64,000 bases of DNA, taken from contig JAFUQP010000019.1 of NCBI GenBank assembly GCA_017472305.1, positions 1-64,000 on the forward strand. The letters run 5' to 3'. This document shows, in pieces, positions 17,482 through 25,073 of the stretch. The notes beneath the pieces are model-generated. The model saw only the letters and a program-made list of their open reading frames with translations, was not told where the DNA came from and ran no database searches. The DNA is from Clostridia bacterium (lineage in GTDB: Bacteria > Bacillota > Clostridia > Oscillospirales > CAG-272). Each line of letters begins with the position of its first letter. The first letter of the stretch is position 1. The position numbers and the translations under genes are program-made.

Positions 17482-17675
17482 CTCGTGAGCGGCAGCCCGA
17501 TAATCAAGAGCATTCGCATCGATAAGCTTGCTTATCAGGGCGAATGCCGCAGATTGCTCCTCGGCGGCTCGATACTAATCGAGCATAGCACGAAGTGCCA
17601 AGGGCGCGAAGCGCACTTGCGCCGAAATGGAGTATTATCCAGAACGGCAAGCTCGTGGGTGCGGTGACGCACGTT
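17482..17675 (+). pseudogene. Remnant of a spoIVB 3' coding region, interrupted by a hairpin block
   Basis: Two pieces encode parts of the SpoIVB catalytic end. LVSGSPII (17482-17505) corresponds to the active-site Ser motif, and IIQNGKLVGAVTHV (17634-17675) corresponds to the segment that follows it in the intact gene. About 128 bases containing several perfect hairpins separate them. Third-codon positions differ widely from the intact spoIVB at 10525-11733, so this is not a recent duplicate. Both copies point the same way and flank the 11.8-17.4 kb cluster. Confidence 0.75.
17506..17633. repeat. Hairpin-rich insertion block within the spoIVB remnant
   Basis: The block contains GCATTCGC (17510-17517) pairing with GCGAATGC (17540-17547) around an inner GATAAGC-TT-GCTTATC. 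It also contains GCTCGAT-ACTA-ATCGAGC (17567-17584), GCAC-GAA-GTGC and GCGC-GAA-GCGC. The bases on either side, ATAATCAAGA and ATTATCCAGA, match at 8 of 10 positions and look like an aged target duplication. Confidence 0.65.
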
Positions 17676-17724
17676 ATACTCCTTTGCGGTGCAAAATCAG
17701 GCGCAGCCGAAGGCGGCGTGAAGA

Positions 17725-17753
17725 AAAAAGAGGGCGCCGCCCTCTTTTTTTTT
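17725..17753. terminator. Bidirectional terminator at the fic 3' end
   Basis: AGAGGGC-GCC-GCCCTCT (17729-17745) flanked by A and T runs. It can end the fic transcript on the minus strand and anything from the left on the plus strand. Confidence 0.85.
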
Positions 17754-18640
17754 CATATTTCAATATTGAATTTTTGCAAGAGTATCTTGAATTTATCCTG
17801 AGCTGAAAGGCAGGTGTCGGTAAGAAAGCCTCTCTCGGTATCCCACTCTTTGAGCCCTCTGTAATAAAAGAGCTTATGCTCCTCGTCTATTATGAAAGGG
17901 ACAATATTATGCTTTAAGCATTCGCCAAACATAATGAGTCTGCCGACTCTACCGTTTCCGTCCTGGAAGGGGTGGATTCGCTCAAATGCTACGTGGAAGG
18001 AGAGTATATCCTCAAGGCTTTTTTCTTTCTTTGAGTTGTAGCTATCAAGCAGGGCTTTCATTTCCTTTGCCACCGCCCTCGGTGCGGTTGTATCAATTCC
18101 GCCAACCTCATTGGCAAGCTTCTTATATTCGCCAACCTTGAACCAATCAAGACGACTGTCGCTCGTTCCGCTTTTTAAGAGAAAATGGAGTTCTTTGATA
18201 TATTTTTCCGAAAGTGTAAGATGGGCGTTATCTATCATACGGTCAATGCATCTGAAATGGTTTGACGTTTCAATAATATCATCAACGTTGACCGCTTTTT
18301 CGGAAAGACCTATGGTATTCGTTTCAAAGATATACCGCGTTTCGTCGTGAGTGAGCTTAGAGCCTTCGATGTGGTTAGAATTATAGGTCAGGTCTATCTG
18401 CACTCTGTGGTAAATTCCGCCCGAAAGACGAGCCGTCTTTTCCTCACGCAAAACGTCAAGCAGTGTGCGCTTCTTGTCCGAACGCACAGCCCTTTTCGGC
18501 TTCTGTGCAACATCGGGAATTTCCCAAGTCTTACCCACAAGGCGCGCCCCGGCAACTCGCCCCTCACTGCAATAATTTCTGACACTCCTCTCGGAAATCC
18601 CCCATTTCAGAGCCGCCTCGGCAACCGAAATATATTTCAT
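17753..18640 (-). CDS. Fic-domain protein with N-terminal helix-turn-helix
   Basis: A 295-residue protein. Residues 1-50 (SVAEAALKWGISERSVRNYC...GRVAGARLVGKTWEIP) form a helix-turn-helix/MerR-like DNA-binding unit. Near residue 88, SNHIEG matches the (S/T)xxxE(G/N) inhibitory motif of class II Fic proteins. The Fic core HPFQDGNGRVGR lies near residue 227 and is intact, so AMP-transferase activity, held by its own inhibitory helix, is predicted. Start 18640 follows GAGGTGAT; the open frame extends 10 codons further without a site. It is monocistronic and has three copies of a possible operator upstream. Confidence 0.92.
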   Translation of the reverse strand: MKYISVAEAALKWGISERSVRNYCSEGRVAGARLVGKTWEIPDVAQKPKRAVRSDKKRTLLDVLREEKTARLSGGIYHRVQIDLTYNSNHIEGSKLTHDETRYIFETNTIGLSEKAVNVDDIIETSNHFRCIDRMIDNAHLTLSEKYIKELHFLLKSGTSDSRLDWFKVGEYKKLANEVGGIDTTAPRAVAKEMKALLDSYNSKKEKSLEDILSFHVAFERIHPFQDGNGRVGRLIMFGECLKHNIVPFIIDEEHKLFYYRGLKEWDTERGFLTDTCLSAQDKFKILLQKFNIEI

Positions 18641-18660
18641 AAATATCACCTCAAAAACCG

Positions 18661-18749
18661 TTATCGGCAATTTACAATACTATTTTACCACATTATCGGC
18701 AAAATATCAAGTGTTTATATGATTATTTTTAAGAGTTATTTTGCCGATA
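18661..18749 (-). promoter_or_regulatory. fic promoter with three TTGCCGATA operator-like repeats
   Basis: On the minus strand TTGATA, 17 bases, TAAAAT (18682-18710) forms the promoter. The motif TTGCCGATAA lies inside the spacer (18693-18702) and downstream of the -10 (18661-18670), and an inverted copy TTGCCGATA lies at 18741-18749. This spacing suggests repression, possibly by the Fic protein's own N-terminal domain. Confidence 0.6.
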
Positions 18750-18753
18750 GATG

Positions 18754-18790
18754 TAAAAATTGAGAGGGTCGCCCGAAGGCTTCCCTCTCG
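18754..18790 (-). terminator. Terminator of the 18.8-19.2 kb gene
   Basis: GAGAGGG (18762-18768) pairs with CCCTCTC (18783-18789); on the minus strand the stem is followed by AATTTTTAC. Confidence 0.7.
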
Positions 18791-18810
18791 CTTGATTATT
18801 TGCCTGTGCG

Positions 18811-19161
18811 CTAGCCAATGCCGCATTTTTGCTTGAGAATTTCTTCTATTTTCTCCTTCGGCCAGCTAGGAAAATTTCGCGCGTAGTAGTTATACAGAGT
18901 GTCGTATACTTCTTGGCACTTATACCTCTCGTAAAGCTCCCCGAAGAAGTTCTCAACCTCAAGTCGGTTCCTCTTAAGAAACTCGATTGCTTCGTCCTTG
19001 TTCCTGAGAAGCTCTTCTCGAAATTTTTCCCGTCCCGCTTCTAAAAGCGGCTTTATCATCTCAAGCTCTTCAAGCGTTCCTGTATACGGGGGTGAAACGA
19101 GCTGTGCGACCTCGCTGTGCCACGCTTTATGTGCAAGCTCCAGCCTAGTTAAATTAGTCAT
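18811..19161 (-). CDS. Small hypothetical helical protein
   Basis: The 116-residue protein starts MTNLTRLELAHKAW after a GAGGAG site; the open frame extends 14 codons upstream without one. It is predicted to be almost all helical, rich in Glu, Lys and Leu, with the segment REELLRNKDEAIEFLKRN and a C-terminal SWPKEKIEEILKQKCG. It has no signal peptide or membrane segment. I recognise no family. It sits alone between fic and typA with its own terminator. Confidence 0.7.
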   Translation of the reverse strand: MTNLTRLELAHKAWHSEVAQLVSPPYTGTLEELEMIKPLLEAGREKFREELLRNKDEAIEFLKRNRLEVENFFGELYERYKCQEVYDTLYNYYARNFPSWPKEKIEEILKQKCGIG

Positions 19162-19244
19162 AATAACAGCTCCTCTCATACAAAAATTAAATTGCAAAAG
19201 CAAATTTAAGTTATGCCTTATTCTCTTTTAACCGAGGGCGAGTG

Positions 19245-21086
19245 TTATCTGCCCTCTTTAAGAGCGGCGCGCTTCTGAGCCTGCATACGCTTACGTGCGG
19301 GAGTGTCGAGAATTACCTTACGGAGTCTGATGCTCTTCGGGGTTACCTCGATAAGCTCCTCGTCGGTGATAAACTCGATAGCCTCCTCGAGAGAAAGCTG
19401 AACGGGAGTAATAAGCGTAAGCTTCTCATCAGCACCCGAGGAACGGACCGCAGTGAGGTGCTTCTCCTTGCAGACGTTGACCTCGATATCATCGGGCTTC
19501 GGGTTCTCTCCGACAATCATACCCTCGTAAACGGGGGTAGCGGGGCCGATAAACAGAGGTCCTCTGTCCTGCGACTGATAGAGTCCGTAGGTGGTTGCAG
19601 TACCAGTTTCGGAAGCAACGAGAGAGGAGGTGAAGCGTGTCTTTATCTCGCCTCTGTAGGGCTCGTAGCCTGCGAATATCGAGGAAATAAGACCTTCTCC
19701 GCGAGTATCTGTAAGCAGCTCGCTTCTGTAGCCAAAGAGGCAGCGGGTGGGAATTGTATAGAAGAGCTTCTGGCGCTTTCCGTGAAGCTGCATATCGGTA
19801 AGAGTACCCTTTCTCGCGCCAAGCTTCTCCATTACCGAGCCAACGTACTCCTCGGGAACGTCTACGATAACGTTCTCGATAGGCTCGCACTTGACTCCGT
19901 CAATATCCTTGTAAAGAACTCTGGGGTTCGAGCAGCAGAGCTCGTAGCCCTCACGGCGCATATTCTCAATAAGTATCGAGAGGTGCATCTCTCCTCTGCC
20001 CGCAACGCGGAAGGAGTCGGTGGTGTCGCCGTCGGTCACACGAAGAGAAACGTCGCGGAGAAGCTCCTTATAGAGCCTTGCGCGAAGGTGACGCGAGGTA
20101 ACGAACTTACCCTCCTTGCCTGCAAAGGGAGAGTCGTTTACCGAGAAGGTCATCTCCATTGTAGGCTCACCGACCTTGACAAACTCAAGCGGCTCAACTC
20201 TCGCGGGAGAGCAAACGGTGTCACCTATGGATATATCCTCGCAGCCCGAGAAGCAGATAATGTCGCCAACCTCTGCCGACTCAACGGGCACGCGCTTAAG
20301 TCCGTCGAACTGATAAATCGAAACTATCTTCGCGGGCTTCGACTTACCGTCGCCGTGATAGTTACAAATTGCAACGCCCTGTCCCTGCTTAATCGAGCCG
20401 CGCTCAATTCTGCCGATACCTATTCTTCCGACAAACTCGTTATAGTCTATCGAGGACACGAGAAGCTGAAGAGGCTCGTCCTCCTCGCCGTCGGGCGCGG
20501 GCATATATTCAAGTATGGTGTCGAGAAGCGGCTGAAGGTCGGTGCCGGGGGTGTGGGGGTCGAAGGAAGCAGTGCCTGCTCTGCCCGAGCAGAAGAGCAT
20601 AGGGGAGTCAAGCTGCTCGTTTGTCGCATCAAGCTCGAGAAGAAGCTCGAGCACCTCGTCGCCAATCTCGTCAAGACGGGCATCGGGACGGTCTATCTTG
20701 TTTACGACGACGATAACGCGGTGATTAAGCGCAAGAGCCCTCTCAAGCACAAACCGCGTCTGGGGCATGGGACCCTCCGCCGCGTCAACGAGAAGGATAA
20801 CTCCGTTAACCATCTTGAGTATACGTGCAACCTCGCCACCAAAGTCAGCGTGGCCGGGAGTGTCGATAACGTTAATCTTGACTCCCTTGTAGTGGATTGC
20901 GGTATTCTTTGCAAGAATGGTAATACCGCGCTCGCGCTCGAGGTCGCCCGAGTCCATAACGCGGTCAGCCATCTCCTGGTTTTCGCGGTAGATACCGCCC
21001 TGACGAAGCATCTCGTCTACGAGCGTCGTCTTGCCGTGGTCAACGTGGGCAATTATTGCAATATTTCTTAAATCGGTACGCTTCAT
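19245..21086 (-). CDS. typA: Ribosome-associated GTPase TypA/BipA
   Basis: The 613-residue translational GTPase has G1 [11 protein letters not shown]2 around RERGITI, G3 DTPGHADF and G4 NKIDRPDAR, followed by the EF-Tu-like domain 2. EF-G-like domains and the TypA-specific C-terminal domain ending in ALKEGR complete it. TypA/BipA binds ribosomes and aids 50S assembly and stress adaptation. Length and order are normal. AAAGGCG precedes the start. It is transcribed alone. Confidence 0.97.
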   Translation of the reverse strand: MKRTDLRNIAIIAHVDHGKTTLVDEMLRQGGIYRENQEMADRVMDSGDLERERGITILAKNTAIHYKGVKINVIDTPGHADFGGEVARILKMVNGVILLVDAAEGPMPQTRFVLERALALNHRVIVVVNKIDRPDARLDEIGDEVLELLLELDATNEQLDSPMLFCSGRAGTASFDPHTPGTDLQPLLDTILEYMPAPDGEEDEPLQLLVSSIDYNEFVGRIGIGRIERGSIKQGQGVAICNYHGDGKSKPAKIVSIYQFDGLKRVPVESAEVGDIICFSGCEDISIGDTVCSPARVEPLEFVKVGEPTMEMTFSVNDSPFAGKEGKFVTSRHLRARLYKELLRDVSLRVTDGDTTDSFRVAGRGEMHLSILIENMRREGYELCCSNPRVLYKDIDGVKCEPIENVIVDVPEEYVGSVMEKLGARKGTLTDMQLHGKRQKLFYTIPTRCLFGYRSELLTDTRGEGLISSIFAGYEPYRGEIKTRFTSSLVASETGTATTYGLYQSQDRGPLFIGPATPVYEGMIVGENPKPDDIEVNVCKEKHLTAVRSSGADEKLTLITPVQLSLEEAIEFITDEELIEVTPKSIRLRKVILDTPARKRMQAQKRAALKEGR

Positions 21087-21126
21087 ATTCGTCGCCTTTC
21101 ACTTTTTCTGCTTTTTACAACCTAGT

Positions 21127-21155
21127 ATTATAGCACAAACAGAGAAAAAATGCAA
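21127..21155 (-). promoter_or_regulatory. typA promoter
   Basis: Minus strand TTGCAT, 17 bases, TATAAT, about 40 bases upstream of the typA start. Confidence 0.75.
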
Positions 21156-21198
21156 TATTTTAAATAAAAATATATTTTAGTGTATATTAATATATCTT

Positions 21199-22122
21199 TC
21201 AGAAGGTCCAGCCCTCGCCGTTTATCTCGTGTGCGCGGTGAATTGTGACGAATGCGCCCCTGTCACAGCCCGAGATAACCGACATAAGACTCGCGTATTC
21301 ACGCATAGTGAAGGAAACCTTAAGCATCTTCTTTTTCTCTCCCGAATATCCGCCAAGAACCTCTATTACAGTGGTTGTACGCTGCATTTTTTCGATAATC
21401 TGTCTGTTGATTTCAGCATATCTGTCCGACACAATCTCACAGACAAAGGCGCGAGTGCCGCCGAGGAAAATTTTATCAATCACAACAGCGCTGATAAAGA
21501 CGGCGACTACACCGAGAAGCGAAACAATCATATCACCTATAACGAAAACGCCAAGCAGAACGACAGTCGCATCGACAGTGAAAACCGCATACGAGCTTTT
21601 GAATTTCGGCACTGCCTTAGATATCATAAAGGCGAGAACGTCGGTTCCGCCGGTTGAGCCGCCGCCAAGAAACGACAGAGCGCAGCCTGCACCCATAAGA
21701 GCACCGCCCGATACCGCCGCGACAAGCAGGGCAACGTCGGCAAATTCATACCCGACAAGATAAAAATAGCCCGAAAGCACGTCGGGAGAGACGAGCTTCA
21801 TAAAAAGCGATATTAACGGTGGGTAAACAATTGTTGACAATAGGGTTTTTGCAGCAAAGCCTCTGCCGAGAAAAATTGCCCCGAGAATAAAGAGCAGCCA
21901 GGTCTCGATGGTGATTATCAGGTCAACCGTCAACCACTCAAAAGGTATAAGCTTATCAAGCACTATGGCAATGCCCGACATTCCTCCCGCGACAAGGTCA
22001 AAGGGGATAAGAAATACCGCCGTGCCAAAGGCAAGAATTGCCGTTCCGACTATTACGAGAAGCGTGTTTTTAAGAGTATTAAGAAGCTTTTCTCTAGATA
22101 CTTCTCTTCCAAGAATTTTCAT
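21199..22122 (-). CDS. YitT family membrane protein (DUF161 and DUF2179)
   Basis: About 307 residues with five to six membrane segments in the first 220 (AILAFGTAVFLIPFDLVAGGMSG-like first repeat; LSFLGGGSTGGTDVLAF in the second). A soluble DUF2179 domain of about 85 residues follows (TTVIEVLGGYSGEKKKMLKV). YitT proteins are abundant in Firmicutes; their transport role is not established. Start 22122 is preceded by GAGGTG at normal distance; an in-frame GTG at 22128 is too close to the site. The 18-bp palindrome lies 82 bases upstream. Confidence 0.92.
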   Translation of the reverse strand: MKILGREVSREKLLNTLKNTLLVIVGTAILAFGTAVFLIPFDLVAGGMSGIAIVLDKLIPFEWLTVDLIITIETWLLFILGAIFLGRGFAAKTLLSTIVYPPLISLFMKLVSPDVLSGYFYLVGYEFADVALLVAAVSGGALMGAGCALSFLGGGSTGGTDVLAFMISKAVPKFKSSYAVFTVDATVVLLGVFVIGDMIVSLLGVVAVFISAVVIDKIFLGGTRAFVCEIVSDRYAEINRQIIEKMQRTTTVIEVLGGYSGEKKKMLKVSFTMREYASLMSVISGCDRGAFVTIHRAHEINGEGWTF

Positions 22123-22203
22123 TTTCACGTCACCTCACAGATAAAAATAGTATTTGCAAGACTTTAGTAAAATAGACAAAAAATACACAAGATGCACTTG
22201 TTT

Positions 22204-22221
22204 TGTAAATTACGATTTACA
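22204..22221. promoter_or_regulatory. 18-bp palindrome TGTAAA-N6-TTTACA upstream of the YitT gene
   Basis: A perfect inverted repeat with centre TTACGA, lying between the YitT start and the serA terminator. It is one of six similar sites in the window. Confidence 0.5.
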
Positions 22222-22257
22222 AAAAAAAGAAGGGATAGCGCTCGAACACGCTATCCC
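22222..22257 (-). terminator. serC-serA terminator
   Basis: Minus strand GGGATAGCG, 8-base loop, CGCTATCCC, then TTCTTTTTTTT. A strong intrinsic terminator. Confidence 0.9.
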
Positions 22258-22275
22258 ACAAAAAACAATAACCGC

Positions 22276-23433
22276 TTAAATTACTCTGACCTTAATCATT
22301 CCGTCGATGGCCTCAAGCTTCGGTACAATGCCCTCGGGAGCCGCAACACCCATCTCAACTATCGTATAGGCATAGTCGCCCTTCGAGCCGTTAGAGAGGT
22401 TCTCAATGTTGATGCCCTCTCCGGATACGATAGAGGTAATCTGCGAGAGCATATTGGGTGCGTTAAGGTGCATAAGGCAAATTCTTGCCGCTCCTGTATG
22501 CGGGATAGAAACAGCAGGATAGTTCACCGAGTTCTTGATGTTACCCGTTGTGAGGAACTCAACAAGCTCCTGCGCCGCCATAACAGCGCAGTTGTCCTCG
22601 CTCTCCGCGGTAGACGCACCGAGGTGAGGAATGTTCACAACGTTCTTAAGACCAAGAGTTGCCTCTGTGGGGAAGTCTGTAACGTAGCTTGCTACCTTGC
22701 CCGACTCGAGCGCAGCCTTCATATCCTCGGAGTTAACGAGGTCGGCGCGCGCAAGGTTAATAATTCTGACACCGTCCTTCATCTTCGCGAGGGTGTCCTT
22801 ATTAATCATTCCGCGAGTGGTTGGTGTTGAAGGCACGTGAAGGGTGATATAGTCTGCGGTCGCGTAGATTTCGTCATAGTTCTGCGCGTTGTGGACGGCT
22901 CTTGAAAGGCTCCAAGCCGCGTGAACTGTAAGGTAGGGGTCGCAGCCCGTAACCTTCATACCGAGCGAGCGCGCGGTGTTCGCAACAAGTCCGCCGATAG
23001 CGCCAAGACCGATTACACCGAGAGTCTTACCGAGAATTTCACAGCCTGCAAACTTCGACTTGCCGGCCTCAACAGCCTTTGCAACGTCGGGGGTGTCGGT
23101 AAGAGTTTTAGCCCATTCGATACCGCCTACGATATCGCGCGAGGCGAGTATGAGAGCCGCTATAGCAAGCTCCTTAACGCCGTTGGCATTCGCGCCGGGG
23201 GTATTGAAAACAACGACACCGTGCTTTGCACACTCGTCGCAGGGGATATTGTTCACGCCTGCGCCTGCGCGTGCTATAGCGAGAAGGTTATCGCCAAGCT
23301 CCATATCGTGAAGGTTCGCCGAGCGCACCATTATCGCATCGGGATTTTCTACCGCGTCAGACACCTCAAAGACCGTCCTGTCGAAAACGTCTGTGCCGAC
23401 TGCGGCTATTTTATTCATTAACTTGATTTTCAT
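22276..23433 (-). CDS. serA: D-3-phosphoglycerate dehydrogenase
   Basis: The 385-residue enzyme of the short ACT-containing type makes 3-phosphohydroxypyruvate, the first step of serine synthesis. It has RAGAGVNNIP with the catalytic Arg, the NAD motif GLGAIGGLVAN near residue 140, NLARADLVN, and the His of IPHLGASTAESE near 277. The C-terminal ACT domain (ARICLMHLNAPNMLSQITS) is likely the serine sensor. GGAG precedes the ATG at 23433; an earlier in-frame ATG has no site. It follows serC, separated by a 187-base highly structured spacer. Confidence 0.96.
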   Translation of the reverse strand: MKIKLMNKIAAVGTDVFDRTVFEVSDAVENPDAIMVRSANLHDMELGDNLLAIARAGAGVNNIPCDECAKHGVVVFNTPGANANGVKELAIAALILASRDIVGGIEWAKTLTDTPDVAKAVEAGKSKFAGCEILGKTLGVIGLGAIGGLVANTARSLGMKVTGCDPYLTVHAAWSLSRAVHNAQNYDEIYATADYITLHVPSTPTTRGMINKDTLAKMKDGVRIINLARADLVNSEDMKAALESGKVASYVTDFPTEATLGLKNVVNIPHLGASTAESEDNCAVMAAQELVEFLTTGNIKNSVNYPAVSIPHTGAARICLMHLNAPNMLSQITSIVSGEGINIENLSNGSKGDYAYTIVEMGVAAPEGIVPKLEAIDGMIKVRVI

Positions 23434-23445
23434 TTTTAACTCCAT

Positions 23446-23620
23446 TCTGTCGCTTGAAAGAATACTTAACGAATTTTCGGTACCGCCGCATCGGCGGCAT
23501 TTTGGAACAAGGCTCCAAAATGCGAAAATTCAAGGCGTGAAACGCACTGAACGTTAAGTCTTTTGGTACTGAGATTTCACGCAATCTCCAGTTGTCGCCT
23601 AAGGGCGACGGTTATTTTGT
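23446..23620. repeat. Nested inverted-repeat block between serC and serA
   Basis: ACTTAACG and AATTTTCG at the left pair with CGAAAATT and CGTTAAGT at the right. Between them lie CCGCCG-CAT-CGGCGG and CATTTTGGA-7 bases-TCCAAAATG. Further hairpins, GAGATT...AATCTC and GTCGCC-TAAG-GGCGAC, lie toward serC. The block is within the serC-serA operon but contains no gene and no T-box signature. Confidence 0.75.
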
Positions 23621-24721
23621 TTATTCGCCGATTTTGGGGTTCTTAAGCGCGAACTCCTTCATAAACTCAACGAGCTTCTCTACTCCCTCGTAGGGCATAG
23701 CGTTGTAGATTGATGCGCGCATACCGCCAACCGAGCGGTGACCCTTAAGGTTCTTGAGGCCTGCCTCTGCGGCTTCCTTTGCGAACTTCTTATCAAGCTC
23801 GGCATCTCCTGTAACGAATACAACGTTCATCATAGAACGGCACTTCTTGTCAACGGGTGCTGCATAGTAGGTCTGGCTGTCGAGATAGTCGTAAAGAAGG
23901 CTCGCCTTCTTCTCGTTTCTGCGCTTCATCTCCTCAAGTCCGCCAATGGAAAGAATCCAGTCGAACACGAGCTTCGCCATATAGATGCACCAGCAGGGCG
24001 GAGTGTTATACATAGAGTCATTCTCTGCCATAAGCTTGTAGTCAAGCATAGCGGGAGTGTCGGGGCGAGCGTTGCCGATGAGGTCGTTACGTACTATAAC
24101 TATGGTAACGCCTGCGGGAGCAACGTTCTTCTGCGCTCCTGCATAGATAAGTCCGAACTTTGATACGTCAACAGGCTCGGAAACGATGCAAGAGGACATA
24201 TCGGCAACAAGCGGAATATTGCCTGTGTCGGGGATATAGTGGAACTTAGTTCCGTAGATTGTGTTGTTAAAGCAGATGTGCACGTAGTCGGCATCGGGGC
24301 GGAAATCCGCGCGCTTTGTCTCGGGAATGGTCGAGAAGGTAGGAGTTGCGCCCGCAGAGGACGCCGCGATAGCAATATCGCCGTACTTCTTCGCTTCCAT
24401 AGAAGCCTTCTTCGAGAACTGACCCGATACTATGTAATCAGCGCACTTGTGCTCCGAGAGAAGATTCATAGGAACAGCCGCAAACTGCGTAGAGGCGCCT
24501 CCCTGAAGGAAGAGAACCTTGTAGTTTGAGGGAATGTTCATCAGCTTTCTGAGTGAGTCCTCTGCCGAGTGGAGTATTTCTTCAAACTCGGGAGTACGGT
24601 GACTCATCTCCATAACCGACATTCCCGAATCTCCATAGCAAAGAAGCTCTGCCTGTGCTTTCTCCAAAACCTCGAGAGGGAGCATGGAGGGACCTGCGGA
24701 AAAGTTATAAACTCTGTCCAT
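23621..24721 (-). CDS. serC: Phosphoserine aminotransferase
   Basis: The 366-residue PLP enzyme begins MDRVYNFSAGPSMLP, the conserved SerC N-terminus. FLQGGAST, the Lys of YAGAQKNVAPAGV near residue 192, which carries PLP, and NTPPCWCIY are further signatures. It converts 3-phosphohydroxypyruvate to phosphoserine and pairs with the downstream serA. A serB-type phosphatase is not in the window. The start has AAGG eight bases upstream, just after a 16-bp dyad. Confidence 0.97.
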   Translation of the reverse strand: MDRVYNFSAGPSMLPLEVLEKAQAELLCYGDSGMSVMEMSHRTPEFEEILHSAEDSLRKLMNIPSNYKVLFLQGGASTQFAAVPMNLLSEHKCADYIVSGQFSKKASMEAKKYGDIAIAASSAGATPTFSTIPETKRADFRPDADYVHICFNNTIYGTKFHYIPDTGNIPLVADMSSCIVSEPVDVSKFGLIYAGAQKNVAPAGVTIVIVRNDLIGNARPDTPAMLDYKLMAENDSMYNTPPCWCIYMAKLVFDWILSIGGLEEMKRRNEKKASLLYDYLDSQTYYAAPVDKKCRSMMNVVFVTGDAELDKKFAKEAAEAGLKNLKGHRSVGGMRASIYNAMPYEGVEKLVEFMKEFALKNPKIGE

Positions 24722-24734
24722 TTTTCGTGCCTTG

Positions 24735-24750
24735 ATTACCCGCGGGTAAT
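24735..24750. promoter_or_regulatory. 16-bp perfect palindrome in the serC leader
   Basis: ATTACCCGCGGGTAAT is a perfect dyad immediately upstream of the serC ribosome binding site, downstream of the promoter. It could be an operator or a short hairpin limiting translation. Confidence 0.45.
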
Positions 24751-24796
24751 TCCTTTCATATATAAAAATTTAGCTAACTAAAGTTAAGATACGTAA

Positions 24797-24825
24797 ATTA
24801 TACTACTTGAGTACACTTTTGTCAA
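24797..24825 (-). promoter_or_regulatory. serC-serA operon promoter
   Basis: Minus strand TTGACA, 17 bases, TATAAT, a perfect consensus, about 75 bases upstream of serC. Confidence 0.85.
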
Positions 24826-24952
24826 TATGAAAATCAAAAAAACTTATCGCAAAACAGGCGTTTTTTTAAGATTTTTTCAATATGTCAAAAACTCACCGTT
24901 TAGTTACCAAAAATCAAGCATTTTCAAGCACTTTCGGGCTTTTCTTGCAAAG

Positions 24953-24991
24953 AAAAAAGGACAAGGAGTTTTATACTCTTCGTCCCTTTCC
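24953..24991 (-). terminator. Terminator of the 25-26.5 kb lipoprotein gene
   Basis: Minus strand GGGACGAAGAGT, loop ATAAA, ACTCCTTGTCC, then TTTTTTC. The stem has one or two imperfect pairs. The remainder of the 24.8-25.07 kb gap holds nothing I can name. Confidence 0.6.
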
Positions 24992-25073
24992 TGTAGGTAG
25001 GTATCGTATTTTACGAGATTTTAAAACTGTGCTTAAGAGTACACACCTTCTACGTCGTTTTTCGGTAATCTGT

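Noticed and set aside
19242-21071. 609-codon open frame opposite typA
   Set aside because: It is a long antisense frame created by GC-rich codon bias in typA; it has no ribosome site or family motifs.
23446-23620. T-box riboswitch in front of serA
   Set aside because: No AGGGTGGNACCRCG-type antiterminator sequence is present, and the block lies inside the operon, not before serC.
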